From: Portulaca oleracea
Lineage: Eukaryota; Streptophyta; Magnoliopsida; Caryophyllales; Portulacaceae
NCBI GenBank assembly: GCA_029582165.1
Contig: CM055890.1
Span: 8,024,787-8,088,786, forward strand
Direction: 5' to 3'
DNA: 64,000 nt
The position numbers and the translations under genes are program-made. This document shows, piece after piece, positions 34,725-46,852 of this stretch; position 1 is the stretch's first letter; the number at the start of each line of letters is the position of its first letter. The notes under the pieces were generated by a model. That model ran no database searches. It saw only the letters and a list, made by a program, of their open reading frames with translations, and was not told the origin of the DNA.

Positions 34725-35679
34725 TTAGGGTTAGTTGGATTGCTATTTATTTTTCTTCTTTTGTGCCTTAAAAATATGCACCATATTAAATGCTTTTGTT
34801 TTCCCTTTTTTGTTTTATAGGAGACAATTGTTGCTCATCAACAACCTTTGATCGGGATGAGGGTTATGGCCCAAAATAACTCATCAAGCTTGTGTATCTA
34901 CTTTCTCTCTCTACGCTGCCCAACCACCATAGCCCCTAGATATTAAGTTCTCCAGTCGGTGCCGGTGGCGGCCGATCAAAGGTTGTCCACGGCACCACCG
35001 TTCTCTGATCTATTCAATCTTAACCTTCGTTTACCGATTTACTTTGGTTTTGGGGTGTTCTTCCTTCGGTTCATGTTCTGTGTGTGTCAACTGTCTAGTT
35101 GGTGGTGCCGGAGCTAACAGTCGTGGTGCCCGATGTTCATTGCCATAGTGGTGGTGGCTGCTCGGGGGCGACAGGACATGCAACGGTGCAACTTCGTCTC
35201 GATGGCCAGGTGATTTGTTCCCTTTTGTTTTTGTTTAGATAACTTTGTTGTTAGGTGTTACGTTTCTATTTGATTAGGTTGGGAGTTTGCAGTTCCAGTT
35301 TTCAGTAGTTGTGTTTGAAGTTGGATTTGGCGGTTTTCTGTGGGTTTAGTCCTTGTTGGACAGGTTAGTGTTTACTCCCTGTTATTGTGGTGTTGGGTTG
35401 TCTGCTGAGGGCGTGCCTGGGCTACAATACTCTCAAGGTTTATTCCTGTTTGGGAGTCTCGCTTCTAGTAGGTAGTTGGGTGCCTCCTTGGGCTATAGTG
35501 GAGGTGAGTAGGAGCTGGTTTACTTCTCCTCAAGTTAAGCGGTTGACTTCCCTTTGGTGGTTTGGTGTGTGTGAGTTCGATTCTGGAGAGCATTATTTTG
35601 TAGTTAGTTGGTGGTAGTCCAATCCTCATATCATGTCGCATAAGATTCTATATAGTCAGTCTGGTGTATTTCTACAAAT

Positions 35680-36393
35680 ATGGCGAATGAAATTGATGGG
35701 GAAGTCATTAAGATTGTAGCTACCATGCCACATCCTAGACATGCTATTTTCAAAGCAATTGAAATGAAAGAAGAAGGGAACAAGCTCTTTAGGAAGAAGG
35801 AGTTTGAAGAAGCAAGTTTGGCCTATGATACAACTTTTCAATTCCTCGGTGCAGGGGAGCCTTTGTGTTAAGATCATGTTAGTTTGATGGTGGAAGTGGG
35901 TACCTCACTCAGCTTGAATCGTGCCTCCTGTAGTATGAAACTATGAGATTTTAACCAAACCCTCACTTTTTGCCAAAGTGTTCTTGAGTTTGACCCTTTG
36001 AATGTTAAGGCTTTTTTTCGACGAGCTACAACCTTGGTGAATCTTCGCATGGAAGAAGCCATTAAAGACCTGGAACGGGCAATAGAGTTAGACCCCGGAA
36101 ATAAAGAAGTGTATAAGGAACTTTAAAAAGTCAAGAAGGGCTTGCATAGGAAGTCGTCTAAAACAAATATGGAGGTGGAGGAAAACTCTAAGGAGGGAGG
36201 GAGAAGTAAAGAGGAAGAAAACGAGGGGTATTCCTTTAACAATAGCGACAAGAGTAACAAGAAAGAGAATGTTGAATGTCCAAGAAGCTTGTTCAAGGGC
36301 CCTATTATCAAAGGGGTTTTTCAACCTATGGAAGACGAGGAGGTTGCTCAGTTTAAAGATCAAGAGAAAGGAGTTGAGATGGATGTATGCTGA
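35680..36393 (+). pseudogene. TPR-repeat protein retropseudogene
   Basis: One frame of 238 codons from ATG 35680 is broken by stops at 35869, about 35945 and 36123. Segments KAIEMKEEGNKLFRKKEFEEA, LNRASCSMKL, VLEFDPLNVKAFFRRATTL and EEAIKDLERAIELDPGNKEV are three TPR repeats like those of TTC1, FKBP or HOP-type co-chaperone proteins. Residues after about 150 are Lys/Glu-rich and unassigned. No introns interrupt the TPRs, which fits a reverse-transcribed mRNA. The exact parent gene is not known to me. Confidence 0.75.
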
Positions 36394-36737
36394 AAGGCTG
36401 CTGGGGTGCATTCGGTTAAGGTTCAAGGAAGAAGAAACGAGAGAAGAGAGGAGAATTGGGAAGGTGAAGGGATGGCTGACAAACATACCACCCAGGGATC
36501 TACAGGTCTCTCTAAGTTATGCAACTGTCCTATAGTTGCGATTCAAGAAACCATGACAAGCGTGGAGGATAGGGCTAGTTGTAGTCTTATGAAATCTCCG
36601 GCAGACGCCCCTTCCTCGGAAGGCGTCATTAAAAAAAGTCAAGTCAAGGCTCAAGTTCTCTAAACGACAAGATGGTCAAATCTTGTCCTTGAACATTGAA
36701 GCCTACGAAGGACTGCTCCAAGGAAATCACGTGGAAG

Positions 36738-37768
36738 TAGGGATGGCAATCAAGTCCAAATCCGAAGCGAATCCGATTCGCTCCGACTAAAAAATCCGAA
36801 TTCGAATTCGACTAAAAAAACTCCGAATCCGAATCCGATTAAAAAAATCCGACTCCGTTTATAATTGGGGCGGGTATGGAGGTGACCACCTCCGATCCGA
36901 TTAAGTCCGATTAAGTCCGATTATAGTCGATCTGATTAAGTCCAATTATAATAATTAATATAAATAATTTTAAAAAAAAACTGAAAATCAAAATGTCCGA
37001 TTTTTTTATAGTAGATTGTAAAAGTTTATTTTTTTTAAAGGGAAATCGTGTATTACTATTAGTCATTAGTGTTTCATTTCATCGGGCCACTTCACCGCTC
37101 GCGCATCCCAAATTTCCCGCCCTCCCCATCGTTCCCTTCACTTCAAGACCCTCTTACGCTCTTTACTGCGCATCCGGCCCTGTGCTCCCATCCCAGCGTC
37201 GTTACCACCATCATCCACCACCTTCACTTCATCGCCTTTGAGTTCTTCTTTCGAGTTTTGAATTCTGAATTCAATGTTGTTACCACTATCATCTCTAGTT
37301 CATTCTCCTCTTGACCTGTGTCCTCTCGGCTCTCACCTCTCTGTATGCGCTGTCGTCTGGCCCGTCTTATCTCTCTGTCTCAGCTCACCGCCGCACCGCC
37401 TCTCGACAGCCGACTACCGCACCCCCTCACGACACCCGACCGTGACGTTAGGACCACCACACGCAAACATTTTTAGCAATTATTGTTGGTGTTTTATTTT
37501 GACAAGTATGATATATAATTAGAGGCAGTCGGAGTTAGAAGTAACCGGAGTCGGAGGAAATCATTTTATGGAAACATATAACAGTTAATCGTAGTCGAAG
37601 GTAATCCGATTACCTCCGACTCTGATTACCTCCGATCGAGTTTGGATTTGGAGGTCCTCCGACCTCCGATTAATCGGATTTGGAGGTGGACCTCCACCTC
37701 CGATTATTAATTGGAGCGAAGGTGAAGGTACCTACCTTCGATTCGCCTCCGACCCATTGCCATCCCTA
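36738..37768. mobile_element. non-autonomous hAT element, 1031 bp
   Basis: The perfect terminal inverted repeat TAGGGATGGCAAT / ATTGCCATCCCTA is flanked by 8-bp duplications CGTGGAAG (36730-36737) and CGTAGAAG (37769-37776), one mismatch. Both subterminal zones are filled with TCCGAT/TCCGAA/CCTCCGA motifs. The middle (about 37070-37480) is GC-rich and CT-rich, like a 5' leader, with no transposase. It lies inside the retroposed sequence. Confidence 0.9.
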
Positions 37769-37887
37769 CGTAGAAGTTTTTGACCCTCTCAGTTTGACTT
37801 ATATGAAAGTCAAAATCAAAGCAAAATAAGAAATGCCACCCATCACAGAGTTTTGCCAAGGCCAGTGGAGTTGAATATCTCGACAGT

Positions 37888-38316
37888 GTGGAGGAGGAAT
37901 GTTCCATGGATAACATAACAATTCCTGAAGCTTCAGAGTTTGCAATAGGATGCAACACTACTCCGACAACAAGAATTCACAAAAGTGGCAGGACTACTCT
38001 TTCAGGAAAAACTAACCTTTGGTGCAGGAAACAAGGTAGAATGATCTACAACCGATACAATCTTGGGAAGGAATCTACACACTCGCACTTGCAGAAGGGC
38101 AAGAAGACTCTCAAGTGGAAGAGGTTTGGGACGGGATACAGACACGCTCACAGGCAGGACTTGAGAAATAGAAAGAGGAAGGCTAATTTGCAAACAGTGG
38201 CTGAGTACCAGTCCAGTGTCAACAAGAAGCTTAAACCAACAAGTTGTGGGTTGGAAGCTATCGAGTCTAGCATGAAAGCGTCTTTTAATGTTAATGTGTC
38301 TTCCTATGTTTCTTAG
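37888..38316 (+). other. basic ORF in the retroposed sequence, unidentified
   Basis: This 142-codon open frame starts MEEECSMDNITIPEASEF and is rich in Lys and Arg (KKTLKWKRFGTGYRHAHR, RNRKRKANLQ), then ends before the 3' poly(A) part. I do not recognise a family. It may be a surviving piece of the retroposed transcript rather than a gene. Confidence 0.35.
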
Positions 38317-38455
38317 CGTTAATAACCAACAGTCAATCAAATGTTATGGAAGCATATACTCTGGCCATGAGAGCCTAGAGACGAGCCCTTCCATAGCAAT
38401 GTAGTTTATTTCTGTACTCTATCTTCGTTGCCAAAAAAAAAAACAACCTTTGATC

Positions 38456-39570
38456 CCTCTTTTTTTAATGATTCACAAAATTTAGCATAATATTTTTTTC
38501 TGCCTAATATTGTTTTTTAGTTATTGTACTACAATATTATTTTTAGTTGATAATTTCGTTGTAGTTCTTTTGTAGTTGGAATATTTATTGTCCACTTGTA
38601 ATACGTTGTTGTTTTTTGTTAGTTGCAATATTTTTTCTAGATACAATATTCAATTGTTCTACTATTAATTTCAATTTTTCTATTTCATTCTATTATTTTT
38701 TTGCCCTCATTGTCTATAATTTGTCTAAAATAATAAATACTTTACAAACTTTAAAATTGTCTCGTTTACAATCTCTAAAATGATAAAGTTTCCACGAACA
38801 TTAAAATTACAACATTACAAAAAACGATTATGAAAGTAAATTATTAAAAGTGGGTCCCAAACAATTACTTTTGTATACATTATTGCCATATGATCCTAAA
38901 ATTAAATTGTCATTATTTAAGATTTCAAGAAGAACACACAGATCTCTTACTTTTTATAAGTATAGAAAATATAGAAAATAGATTTATACCAACCAAATTT
39001 AAAAATTAATTTAAGCCAAATATTGAATAAAATATATATAATGGAAAAAACTTATAGTGGTTGTCAAGTGTCAACCATGACAACCACCACAATGAAAACA
39101 ATATTTATCCATATATGTGTCAACTTTTATCTTCGTCACTCATTTTTTATATTTAGTATAACATTATAAAATATATTTTCTTAATTAAAAAAATTTACGA
39201 ATTTTTTTTTTTCAAATTTAAATACCTTAACTCTAAGTTTTTGCCTAGTAAACAAGCATATTTTGAAAAATATTTATTTTAAAATTTTATAAAATAAACT
39301 AAAATTTTAAAAAATATATTTTACAATTTATATTAAATAAAAAAACTAATCATCAAGATAAAAACTTGACATATATACGAATAAGATTTATTTTATTTAC
39401 GGTAGTTGTCATAGAGGAGAAATTCAGAAAATAATTAGTTTTGATAATGTATAGTAGTAGTATAGAATAAGGTATCACGTGAGAAGGGGTACCTAAGATT
39501 GGGGGGGAATACAGATACTCATAACAGTCAGTCATAGTGGGAGGCACCTCACAGCACACACACAGTAATC
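38456..39570. other. AT-rich intergenic DNA upstream of the FAH gene
   Basis: No gene or bounded repeat is seen. Runs of A and T dominate. A G-run lies at about 39499-39507. Confidence 0.5.
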
Positions 39571-39730
39571 AGTACTATTGTATTTGTCTCTCTATATCTC
39601 AGGCAATGAGTTGTATCAGGCTGGCCGATCCAAGATGCCAACGTGCGAATCAACACACAACATATTCTGTGTAATCTGTACAACCCATGACCATCTGACG
39701 TACCCCTCGACGGTCAGGATCTCTCCATCG

Positions 39731-39740
39731 CTTTTAAAAC
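39731..39740 (+). promoter_or_regulatory. possible TATA-like element of the FAH gene
   Basis: CTTTTAAAAC lies just before a CATT repeat and a CT-rich leader. It is placed where a core promoter for the 5'UTR exon would be. Weak sequence evidence only. Confidence 0.3.
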
Positions 39741-39749
39741 TCCTCCATA

Positions 39750-39873
39750 CATTCATTCATTCATTCATTCATGCCCTCTCTCTCTCTATACTCTACACAC
39801 AGAAAGCGATAGAGAGAGACTGAGAAGCACACAGATATCTCCTCCCTTCTTCTTCTTCTTCTTCTTCTTCTTC
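39750..39873 (+). repeat. CATT, CT and TTC microsatellites in the FAH leader
   Basis: (CATT)5 at 39750-39771, CT-rich repeats at about 39775-39790 and (TTC)9 at about 39847-39873 lie in the predicted 5'UTR exon, a usual composition for plant leaders. Confidence 0.75.
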
Positions 39874-41181
39874 CATTCTCCACTCTCTCTCTCTAGGGTT
39901 TTTCTTCCTATCACTCTTTCCAATTTCAGCAGGTAAACCTAATTTCCCCTTTTCCCATTGCATCCCAACTGCATTCTATTCTTCTTTCTCATTTCTCATA
40001 ATCCCCTAGCTTCTCACTGAATCTATTTGTTCTAGATCTGCATTGTGTCTGCATTGTTCTGGGATTTTGTTGATTCAGCCCCAATTATGGATAACTCATG
40101 TTTTCCTCAAACTCCTGCCTTTATTTCAAATGTCTTCAGCGGCTGTATGAGGGAGTGTGGAGACAATGCTTAGTAATGGTAGATGAGATGTGTTAATTCA
40201 CGTTTCTTTTTTCAATTTTAATCAGCCTTCTTGTCCCTATGATTTCATGTGGGACCAAGTTCTTAGGAATTAGTACTTGTATTATCAAACTTCACATCCT
40301 TTTCCTTGCCTTCATTTATTTGGGTGGTTGTGAGATTTAAAGGAGACGCTATTGTTGCTTATGTTATGATGATAGGGGTTTAAGGCCCAGATTCTTGGAT
40401 GTTGATTCAAAATCTCTTATCTTTTTTAAAAGAAATTTATTCTGTATTTTGGCATAACTATGGTAAGGCAGGCTATAGTTGCATGTTGACCACCGGATGA
40501 GATCTACATTTGCTGTACATTTTCCGATCTTTGTTCATTCTCAAAGTTGTAGCTGCAGATGGTGTTGACTTTTGTTTGACTTCAATGATCTACCTTTTGG
40601 TTAAATTTTTTGGAAGGAGGGATAACGGGCAAAGACTCTGCGGGAGTTGTCGATTTTGACATATGGGATTGTTGATGTGTCAACCACGCATGATTCTTTA
40701 GTCCTCTTTGAATACTATGCGGCATGTTTGTCAATTGTTTGATGTGTCAACTTGATATTTTATTGATGAATTGTACCTATAGATTGTTCATATTTCTCAA
40801 ATATCTACCTACCTCTTGGAAGTTGCGGTACTACACAAACATAATATATATTTGAAATTGTTAGATGTTTGTTGGACAATTAGTTTTGAAGATGATTAGT
40901 GTTTGTTTATGATTATATGGATACTGTTCTCACACCCACACCCTCTTTCCCCGAACGAAAAAGGGAAATAAAGAGGAGAAACTCTGATGGGTTACAGGGG
41001 TCTGTGAATCTTTCCTATTTTATGACTAGATCAGTGTTAAAAGGGTTAATTTATCACTAAAAGCCTTTATGAACTCTCATGGGTCATCACTTTTGATTGG
41101 AAGTTCTTTTGTCACTTTAAATTGGCATTAGAATATATTTTACTAACTCCTTTCACCTATGGTCAGATTCAGGGCACCAGG

Positions 41182-44100
41182 ATGGTTGTTCAAGGATTCA
41201 CTGTAGATTTAAATAAGGCCCTTGTCTTTCAGGTACTGTTTGACTAGGCTCTTGTATTCTCCTCTTTTATTTTTTCGGTAGGTTTCTTCAGGTCGAGATG
41301 AACTTGCAAATTTCGGTTTAGTCTGATCTTGTTCTTGAATTGATCTGGAATAGCTCAGTTATATTACATTGTATTCACTTAATAAAATCTTCCTCAGGTT
41401 GGTCACCTTGGGGAGGCTTATCAAGAGTGGGTCCACCAGCCTATTGTCAGCAAGGAAGGTCCTCGCTTCTTTGAAAGTGACTTTTGGGAGGTATGCTGCT
41501 CAAGTTTTATAGAAACTCAAACTCTTGTTTGTGTTATTTGTGCATATTTGCTTGTATTTTGGTATCATAAGATTCTGGCTCCGAGGTGTTTATCTGCATC
41601 TTTCCTCCGGCACCTCAATGTGTTATCAGGTTTCTGATCTTCAATTTTATGATACAGTTCCTGACCCGCACTGTTTGGTGGGCTATTCCTACAATATGGC
41701 TTCCAGTTGTGTGCTATTGCGTTGCTATGTCTGCAAGGATGGGACATACTTGGTCAGACCTTGCACTGATGGTGGTTGTTGGTATCTTTATTTGGACATT
41801 TCTTGAATACACATTACATCGTTTCCTCTTCCACATCAAAACAAAGAGCTATTGGTACATTCTGATCTTCATCTGTGTTATATTGATGTGCACTCGTGGA
41901 AATAATGAAACTGAATGCCCTTTCCTTTTAGATGAGAAAATGAGTGTAATCATATACCTATGTTGACTTCTTTTGTTGACTCTGTTTGCAGGGGAAACAC
42001 ACTCCATTATCTTCTTCATGGTTGTCATCACAAGCACCCTATGGATGGCCTGCGCCTTGTCTTTCCTCCTGCTGCAACAGCTGTGTTATGTGTCCCGGTT
42101 AGTTGTGTTCTGATGCTTGCCTTCATACATGACTAGTAAACTTGTAGAGAATAAATAAAATATGGATAATGCACTTGTATTCTTGAAGTAATACTGCATT
42201 GTTTTCATCCCTCTTGCCACATCAAGGCTACTACTGCAAATAAGGGTGCGAGGGGAACTAACGGTCATATATTGTCATGTTTTACTGAAACTGAAGTTGC
42301 ATATTCAAATAGACTTGCAAGACTAGCTTGTATTCTTATTCTTATTTTTGATGCCAACATTATTTGATTCTCAGTTTAGGGTGCCAATATTAGGAAGTTT
42401 GTTGATTATAACCAGAAGCATTATGCAAATATGTAATTATACATACACTAAGCACAGCGTCAATGCGTCAATTCATCAAACTTGTTGAGAAGTTACAGGA
42501 ATACCATTTGGTACCTCGCCTATCTTTATTATTGGGTGAGATATTATGACCATCGTTGACTAGGCTAAAAATTTGACAGTTCGACACTTCTGGGATGGAG
42601 TAGAAAGTAGGACAGTGAGTATATATATATATTCTTATCTTTGTAGTGCAATATAAAATAAAGAACATGCCTGACGTGAACAAATTGATTCAAAAACTGT
42701 CTTTTTAGGATACAAACATTTCTTTTTATTTTGTTTTTGATACTTAGGGTAAAGCTTCACCTCTTATGTATGTCTAGCACATGACAGGGAAGGTAGCCTG
42801 ATAGAGTGATGGATACAAACATTCTGCACATCTTGCAAAGTTTAGCACTTTCCTATAAACACTTTAGGTGCTTAGAGTTCAATGAACACTATTCTAACAT
42901 GCTCATAATAACTCTATAAAAAAGTGCTGATCTAAAAAAATGTAATTCTATACTGTGATAAAGAAACTGAAAACATATGTCAAACTGACACGCACCATTA
43001 TGCTCGAATTCTTTTTGGTCAACCATGTTCAGTGCAACTTTGTCTATCCAAAAGCAAGCCCCGCAATTTGCCTAGGTGAGATTGTGGGCTGGGGGTTGTT
43101 CAACCATGGCAGTCCTACACCTTACTGTCACGAAAGTTTGCTGGAAGCTTAGGCTGTTGACTGCTTACTTTAGAACGAAGAAATAGGAGCATGTAATTTG
43201 AAGAAATCCACTACAATTGAGTTTCAGGAAAACTTTGAAAACTGGTGTTTAACTTTTCCTTGGCTTTTATTATTGGTATTAACAGTGTCCAAAGAGGCTT
43301 GCAGAGAATGTTGTTATCAGACCATTGATTGCCAACACATCTAGTTGTTTCTTGCTTCAATTGTAAACACGTTACACATTAATAGTTCATTGCTCCACAA
43401 TATATGTAAAGAATAAAGAGCAATTGATATTTGGCTGTCTTTTAAATCCAATGTGATTGGTTATGCTTTTTATGTCTCAAGAAACTATTCGGCACTCTGG
43501 AAGTATTATTTTTAAACTTTTACTGCGTCTAACTTGTCTCTTGTTTTTCCAGTTCTGGAAAATGGTTAGTTTATTTGCAACACCTTCCACGACTCCTGCC
43601 CTCTTTGGAGGTGGTTTACTGGGATATGTGATGTACGATGTTACCCACTACTATTTGCATCATGGGCAACCCTCACACGACGTGCCGAAGAATCTGAAGG
43701 TAAATGGTTCTGCTCTTACAAGTTAATTCTCAGCTGCCAGCAGTAAGCATGTAATTGGGTTTGAAAGACTAGCATTTCAAAACAGGGTACAAAGCTCTTT
43801 AAGGAACTTGTCTTCTTATGGTCTTCTGTGAATTGTGATGAATTTCAGTCCCTTTGAATAATTGGACTCGACAATCTTAATTATCCAAAGTTCCTCAGCT
43901 TATATGGAGCTGTTTGCTATAGGGAAGCTCGAGCTGATACTAGTGCTTCTATTCTCACTTGTCAACTTATTTTTTTTCTGTTATTAAGAGATATTACCCT
44001 TAGTACTCTGCCATGTTTTGGTCTGATGACCTTAGCGTTATCCCTACTTTGTTTCGTAAATCCCTTTTCAGTTTCTTTTTGCGAAACGTTTGACAGCACA

Positions 44101-44438
44101 TAAGATTGGCTTTTGAAAAGAAATATGTTCCTTTCCTTCTTTTAAGAGAATTAATATTTCCAGTTGGTAGTGTAAGTTTGCTTATATATTTAAATTTCTG
44201 TAGACATTGTTTTAACTGCAGTCAATTGTGGGCAGTGTTAACGTTATTGTTGTTGGTGATTTGGGTATTGTATTGTGTCATTTGTCATGGTTGATGATTG
44301 TGATTTGGTTATCTGCAGAGGTACCACCTGAACCATCACTTCCGCATCCAGAACAAGGGTTTTGGCATTACTTCAGCTCTGTGGGACAGGGTTTTTGGAA
44401 CTTTACCACCTAAAAAGGGTGCCGAAGAAAGTAGATAA
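41182..44438 (+). CDS. sphingolipid fatty acid 2-hydroxylase (dihydroceramide fatty acyl 2-hydroxylase)
   Basis: Coding exons are 41182-41232, 41398-41490, 41658-41854, 41992-42097, 43553-43699 and 44319-44438. All are GT-AG and in phase, giving 237 residues, the usual plant length. The enzyme adds the 2-hydroxyl group to the fatty acid of ceramides in the ER membrane. The di-iron His motifs are present: H102-x4-H107 (HRFLFH), H123-xx-H126-H127, H181-xxx-H185-H186 and H201-xx-H204-H205. Hydrophobic segments lie around residues 53-70 and 86-98. Like other plant forms it lacks the cytochrome b5 domain of the yeast enzyme and would need separate cytochrome b5. Whether it is FAH1- or FAH2-type cannot be told here. 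Confidence 0.96.
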
Positions 44439-44789
44439 GCCAGTTTTGGTAGAACCTCAAGATGTTGGCAATGGAAGACAATGGATGATCCTTATGATTC
44501 TTTATTGGACTGTGGATGTTGACTGTGGGTTATGTTAGGGTTTAACATGTTATGAAATTTTGTGATTCGTTTCCCCCTTTGTGTACAAAGAATTGGGCAG
44601 AGAGTGTGTGGTTGGCATTATTTATTTTGTTATTCAAGGGGAAAGAATTATGTTCATACCTTCCTGGTCTGTTCTTGCAATATTTATTTGTTGGGAATGT
44701 TGTTGACATTGTTCACTGGTGTACATATTTAAACTGTTGAGTACTAAAGGGTGTATGTGTACCTGTCAGGCTGTGTGTTTCCACATACT

Positions 44790-46083
44790 CTTGCTTGAAT
44801 TTGTTAGGGCCAAATACAGATTAGCATTGTTCATTAATTGGTCAATTTTATGACAGCTTGATTCTTGAAGTAGCGTAGTTCATAATGTACTTACATTGTT
44901 GGATTATTGTTCATTTACAGGATTTGCTTATACATTCCGTTGGTGTACGTGTATACGAGCAATGAATAGCTCATAATAGGTCATAGCTGTACTTACCAGA
45001 TTACGTACAATAATTGTTTTCCCATTTTCTAAGGCATAATAATGTCCAAAATATTTACAAAGTTGATTGAAAAGGAGTAAAATTGAATGTGCCAATTGGT
45101 TGGTTTGATTTCCAGATTTCATAATAATAGGTTGAATGCTGAATCAGCTAATGTCCAATAATGGTTACTGGTCCTGTTTGCGGTCCATGTTTTTTTGGTT
45201 TTCGGGTTTCGGTGTGGGTAAGTTTGAACATGGAAATCCCCATCCTGTACCGAAAATCTGATTACTATAAAATTAATTTTAATAAATAAAAGATATCCAT
45301 GATGCTATGGGATCCTAATGTCACAAATCACGTCTGTCGTTAGATTATCACCTAAAAAAGATATTTTATACTAATTTAATCATCCCTTTACCTTAAAACC
45401 AAGAAGATAAGAATTGTGGCATATATTCTTCCTAGTTCCTAACTTGGTAATTGAATTTTAAACCACTTTGAATATTTTGGATTGGATAAAATGATGTTTG
45501 GATGGATTAGATTGGATTGGATTAGATTGTATAAGTTATGATGTTTTTTTGGGGAGTTGTGTTTTTAGAGAAGATGTTTTCTGGAGAATTGTGTAAGGTT
45601 TAAATTGGATTGGATTGGAAAGAGTTACCAATCCAAAGAGCAGAACCTTTCATATGTATGAATTAATTCAGTCTTTTTATAAATATGTAGTTTTTAATCA
45701 CACCTTACCTAGAAGAATATGTAGTTTCTAACAAAGTACATGTTTTAATTAATTAATCAATCTTTTTACAAATTTTAATAGCAAATATTTGAAAAGATCT
45801 CAATCAATTCAAACCAATTTGAATTGTTTTGTGAAATCCTAATCGGGTTGGTCTATGTTGGGACCGGTTGTTGCTGGTTTGGTCTTTGATCCACTGTTTT
45901 TGATATTTTGGGTTTCAATCTGGCCAGGTCTTGTCCATATTGGTCCGAGTTTGATTCAATGAACACCTTTACGCATTATGTTATCTTTATAAAGATACCT
46001 TGTGTGTACACTTGTATGGGTGATTGATTTTTAGTCTTAGAGTTGAGCTTTAGCATCCCCTTCCCTTCTCCCTTGGCATATTG
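44790..46083. other. intergenic between the FAH gene and copia-3
   Basis: No gene is seen. Around 45475-45640 there are many GGATT/GGATTGGATT repeats, possibly a decayed MITE. 45180-45250 and 45845-45960 are rich in GGTTT/CGGTT motifs. Nothing else is recognised. Confidence 0.4.
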
Positions 46084-46088
46084 TAGTT

Positions 46089-46852
46089 TGTTGGAAAAAA
46101 AGTGAATAAAAGGGTTTGGTTTATACAATTATAACAACTAAAAATAACCTTTTCAAAAACTAGAATATAACCGCACTTAGTATAAAATTCAACCAACTAA
46201 AACTTTAATTAACAGACGAAAATAAACACATTAATAGCATCACAATACATTATAAAATAGTAGGAAATATCAAACCGTGCCGTGGCCTAGCCACTGTCCT
46301 AAGAACGATTTCCTCGACCGAAACTACTGTGCAAACCTCCTCTAGGCGGCCGTTCCCCAAGATTAACACGGTGTTAATTAATCGAGTGCACTCCCAATTA
46401 ATTAACTTGGAGTACTTGAAACTATGCCCAAAGATGGTTATATTGGGAGATAAAAGGATATAAAGAGATGGTAAAATTATGGGGTTTAAGAGGGAATTAA
46501 TAGAATAATTAGGACTTTGCTTTGGGAGATTTTAATCGTGAAATACCGGGGGGGGGGGGGATAAGCTGAATTTTGTTGCTAAAATTACATACATCAAACC
46601 TCACATCACCCCATGGTCATATAGCAAAAGCAAACTTAAGATATAATAAAAAAAACTAGCAACATTTTCAAAAGGAGGTGCCTAACTCTTTTTGACTAAA
46701 AGTTGCAACACTAGCAACATTTTCAAAGGAGGTATCTAACTCTTTTGACTAAGGATGCAACACTTTAAAGGGTGGCACAAGGAGGCAATGACAACACAAA
46801 AGGTGTTGCCTAACATGCCAACCAACCAAAAAACTTGATTTTTTTTCTAACA
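46089..46852 (-). repeat. 3' LTR of copia-3
   Basis: This is a 764-bp LTR. A poly-G run (about 46549-46560) sits where the other copy has GT and G repeats. Two similar 60-bp segments with CAACATTTTCAAAGGAGGT repeat near 46655-46770. Confidence 0.9.

Larger units (their letters stand above)
34854..38442 (+). mobile_element. retroposed sequence (LINE-type or processed pseudogene) with poly(A)
   Basis: A 13-14 bp direct repeat (ACAACCTTTGATC at 34841-34853 and 38443-38455) brackets the segment, which ends in an A-run (38433-38443). These are marks of LINE-mediated insertion. Without the nested hAT element (36738-37768) it is about 2.55 kb. It carries an intronless, dead TPR gene and a second basic ORF. 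No reverse transcriptase is seen, so either a processed transcript or a LINE that captured host sequence fits. Confidence 0.75.
39740..44790 (+). other. FAH transcription unit (UTRs and introns)
   Basis: A likely 5'UTR exon ends at 39932 (TTTCAGCAG followed by GTAAAC). The first intron runs to an acceptor at 41166 or 41172, and ATG follows at 41182. 3'UTR sequence continues from 44439 to roughly 44750. Intron 5 (42098-43552) is the largest coding intron. The UTR limits are inferred. Confidence 0.55.

Noticed and set aside
37069..37522. Overlapping ORFs in the middle of the hAT element
   Set aside because: They lie in a CT-rich leader-like core, overlap in several frames and show no transposase motif.
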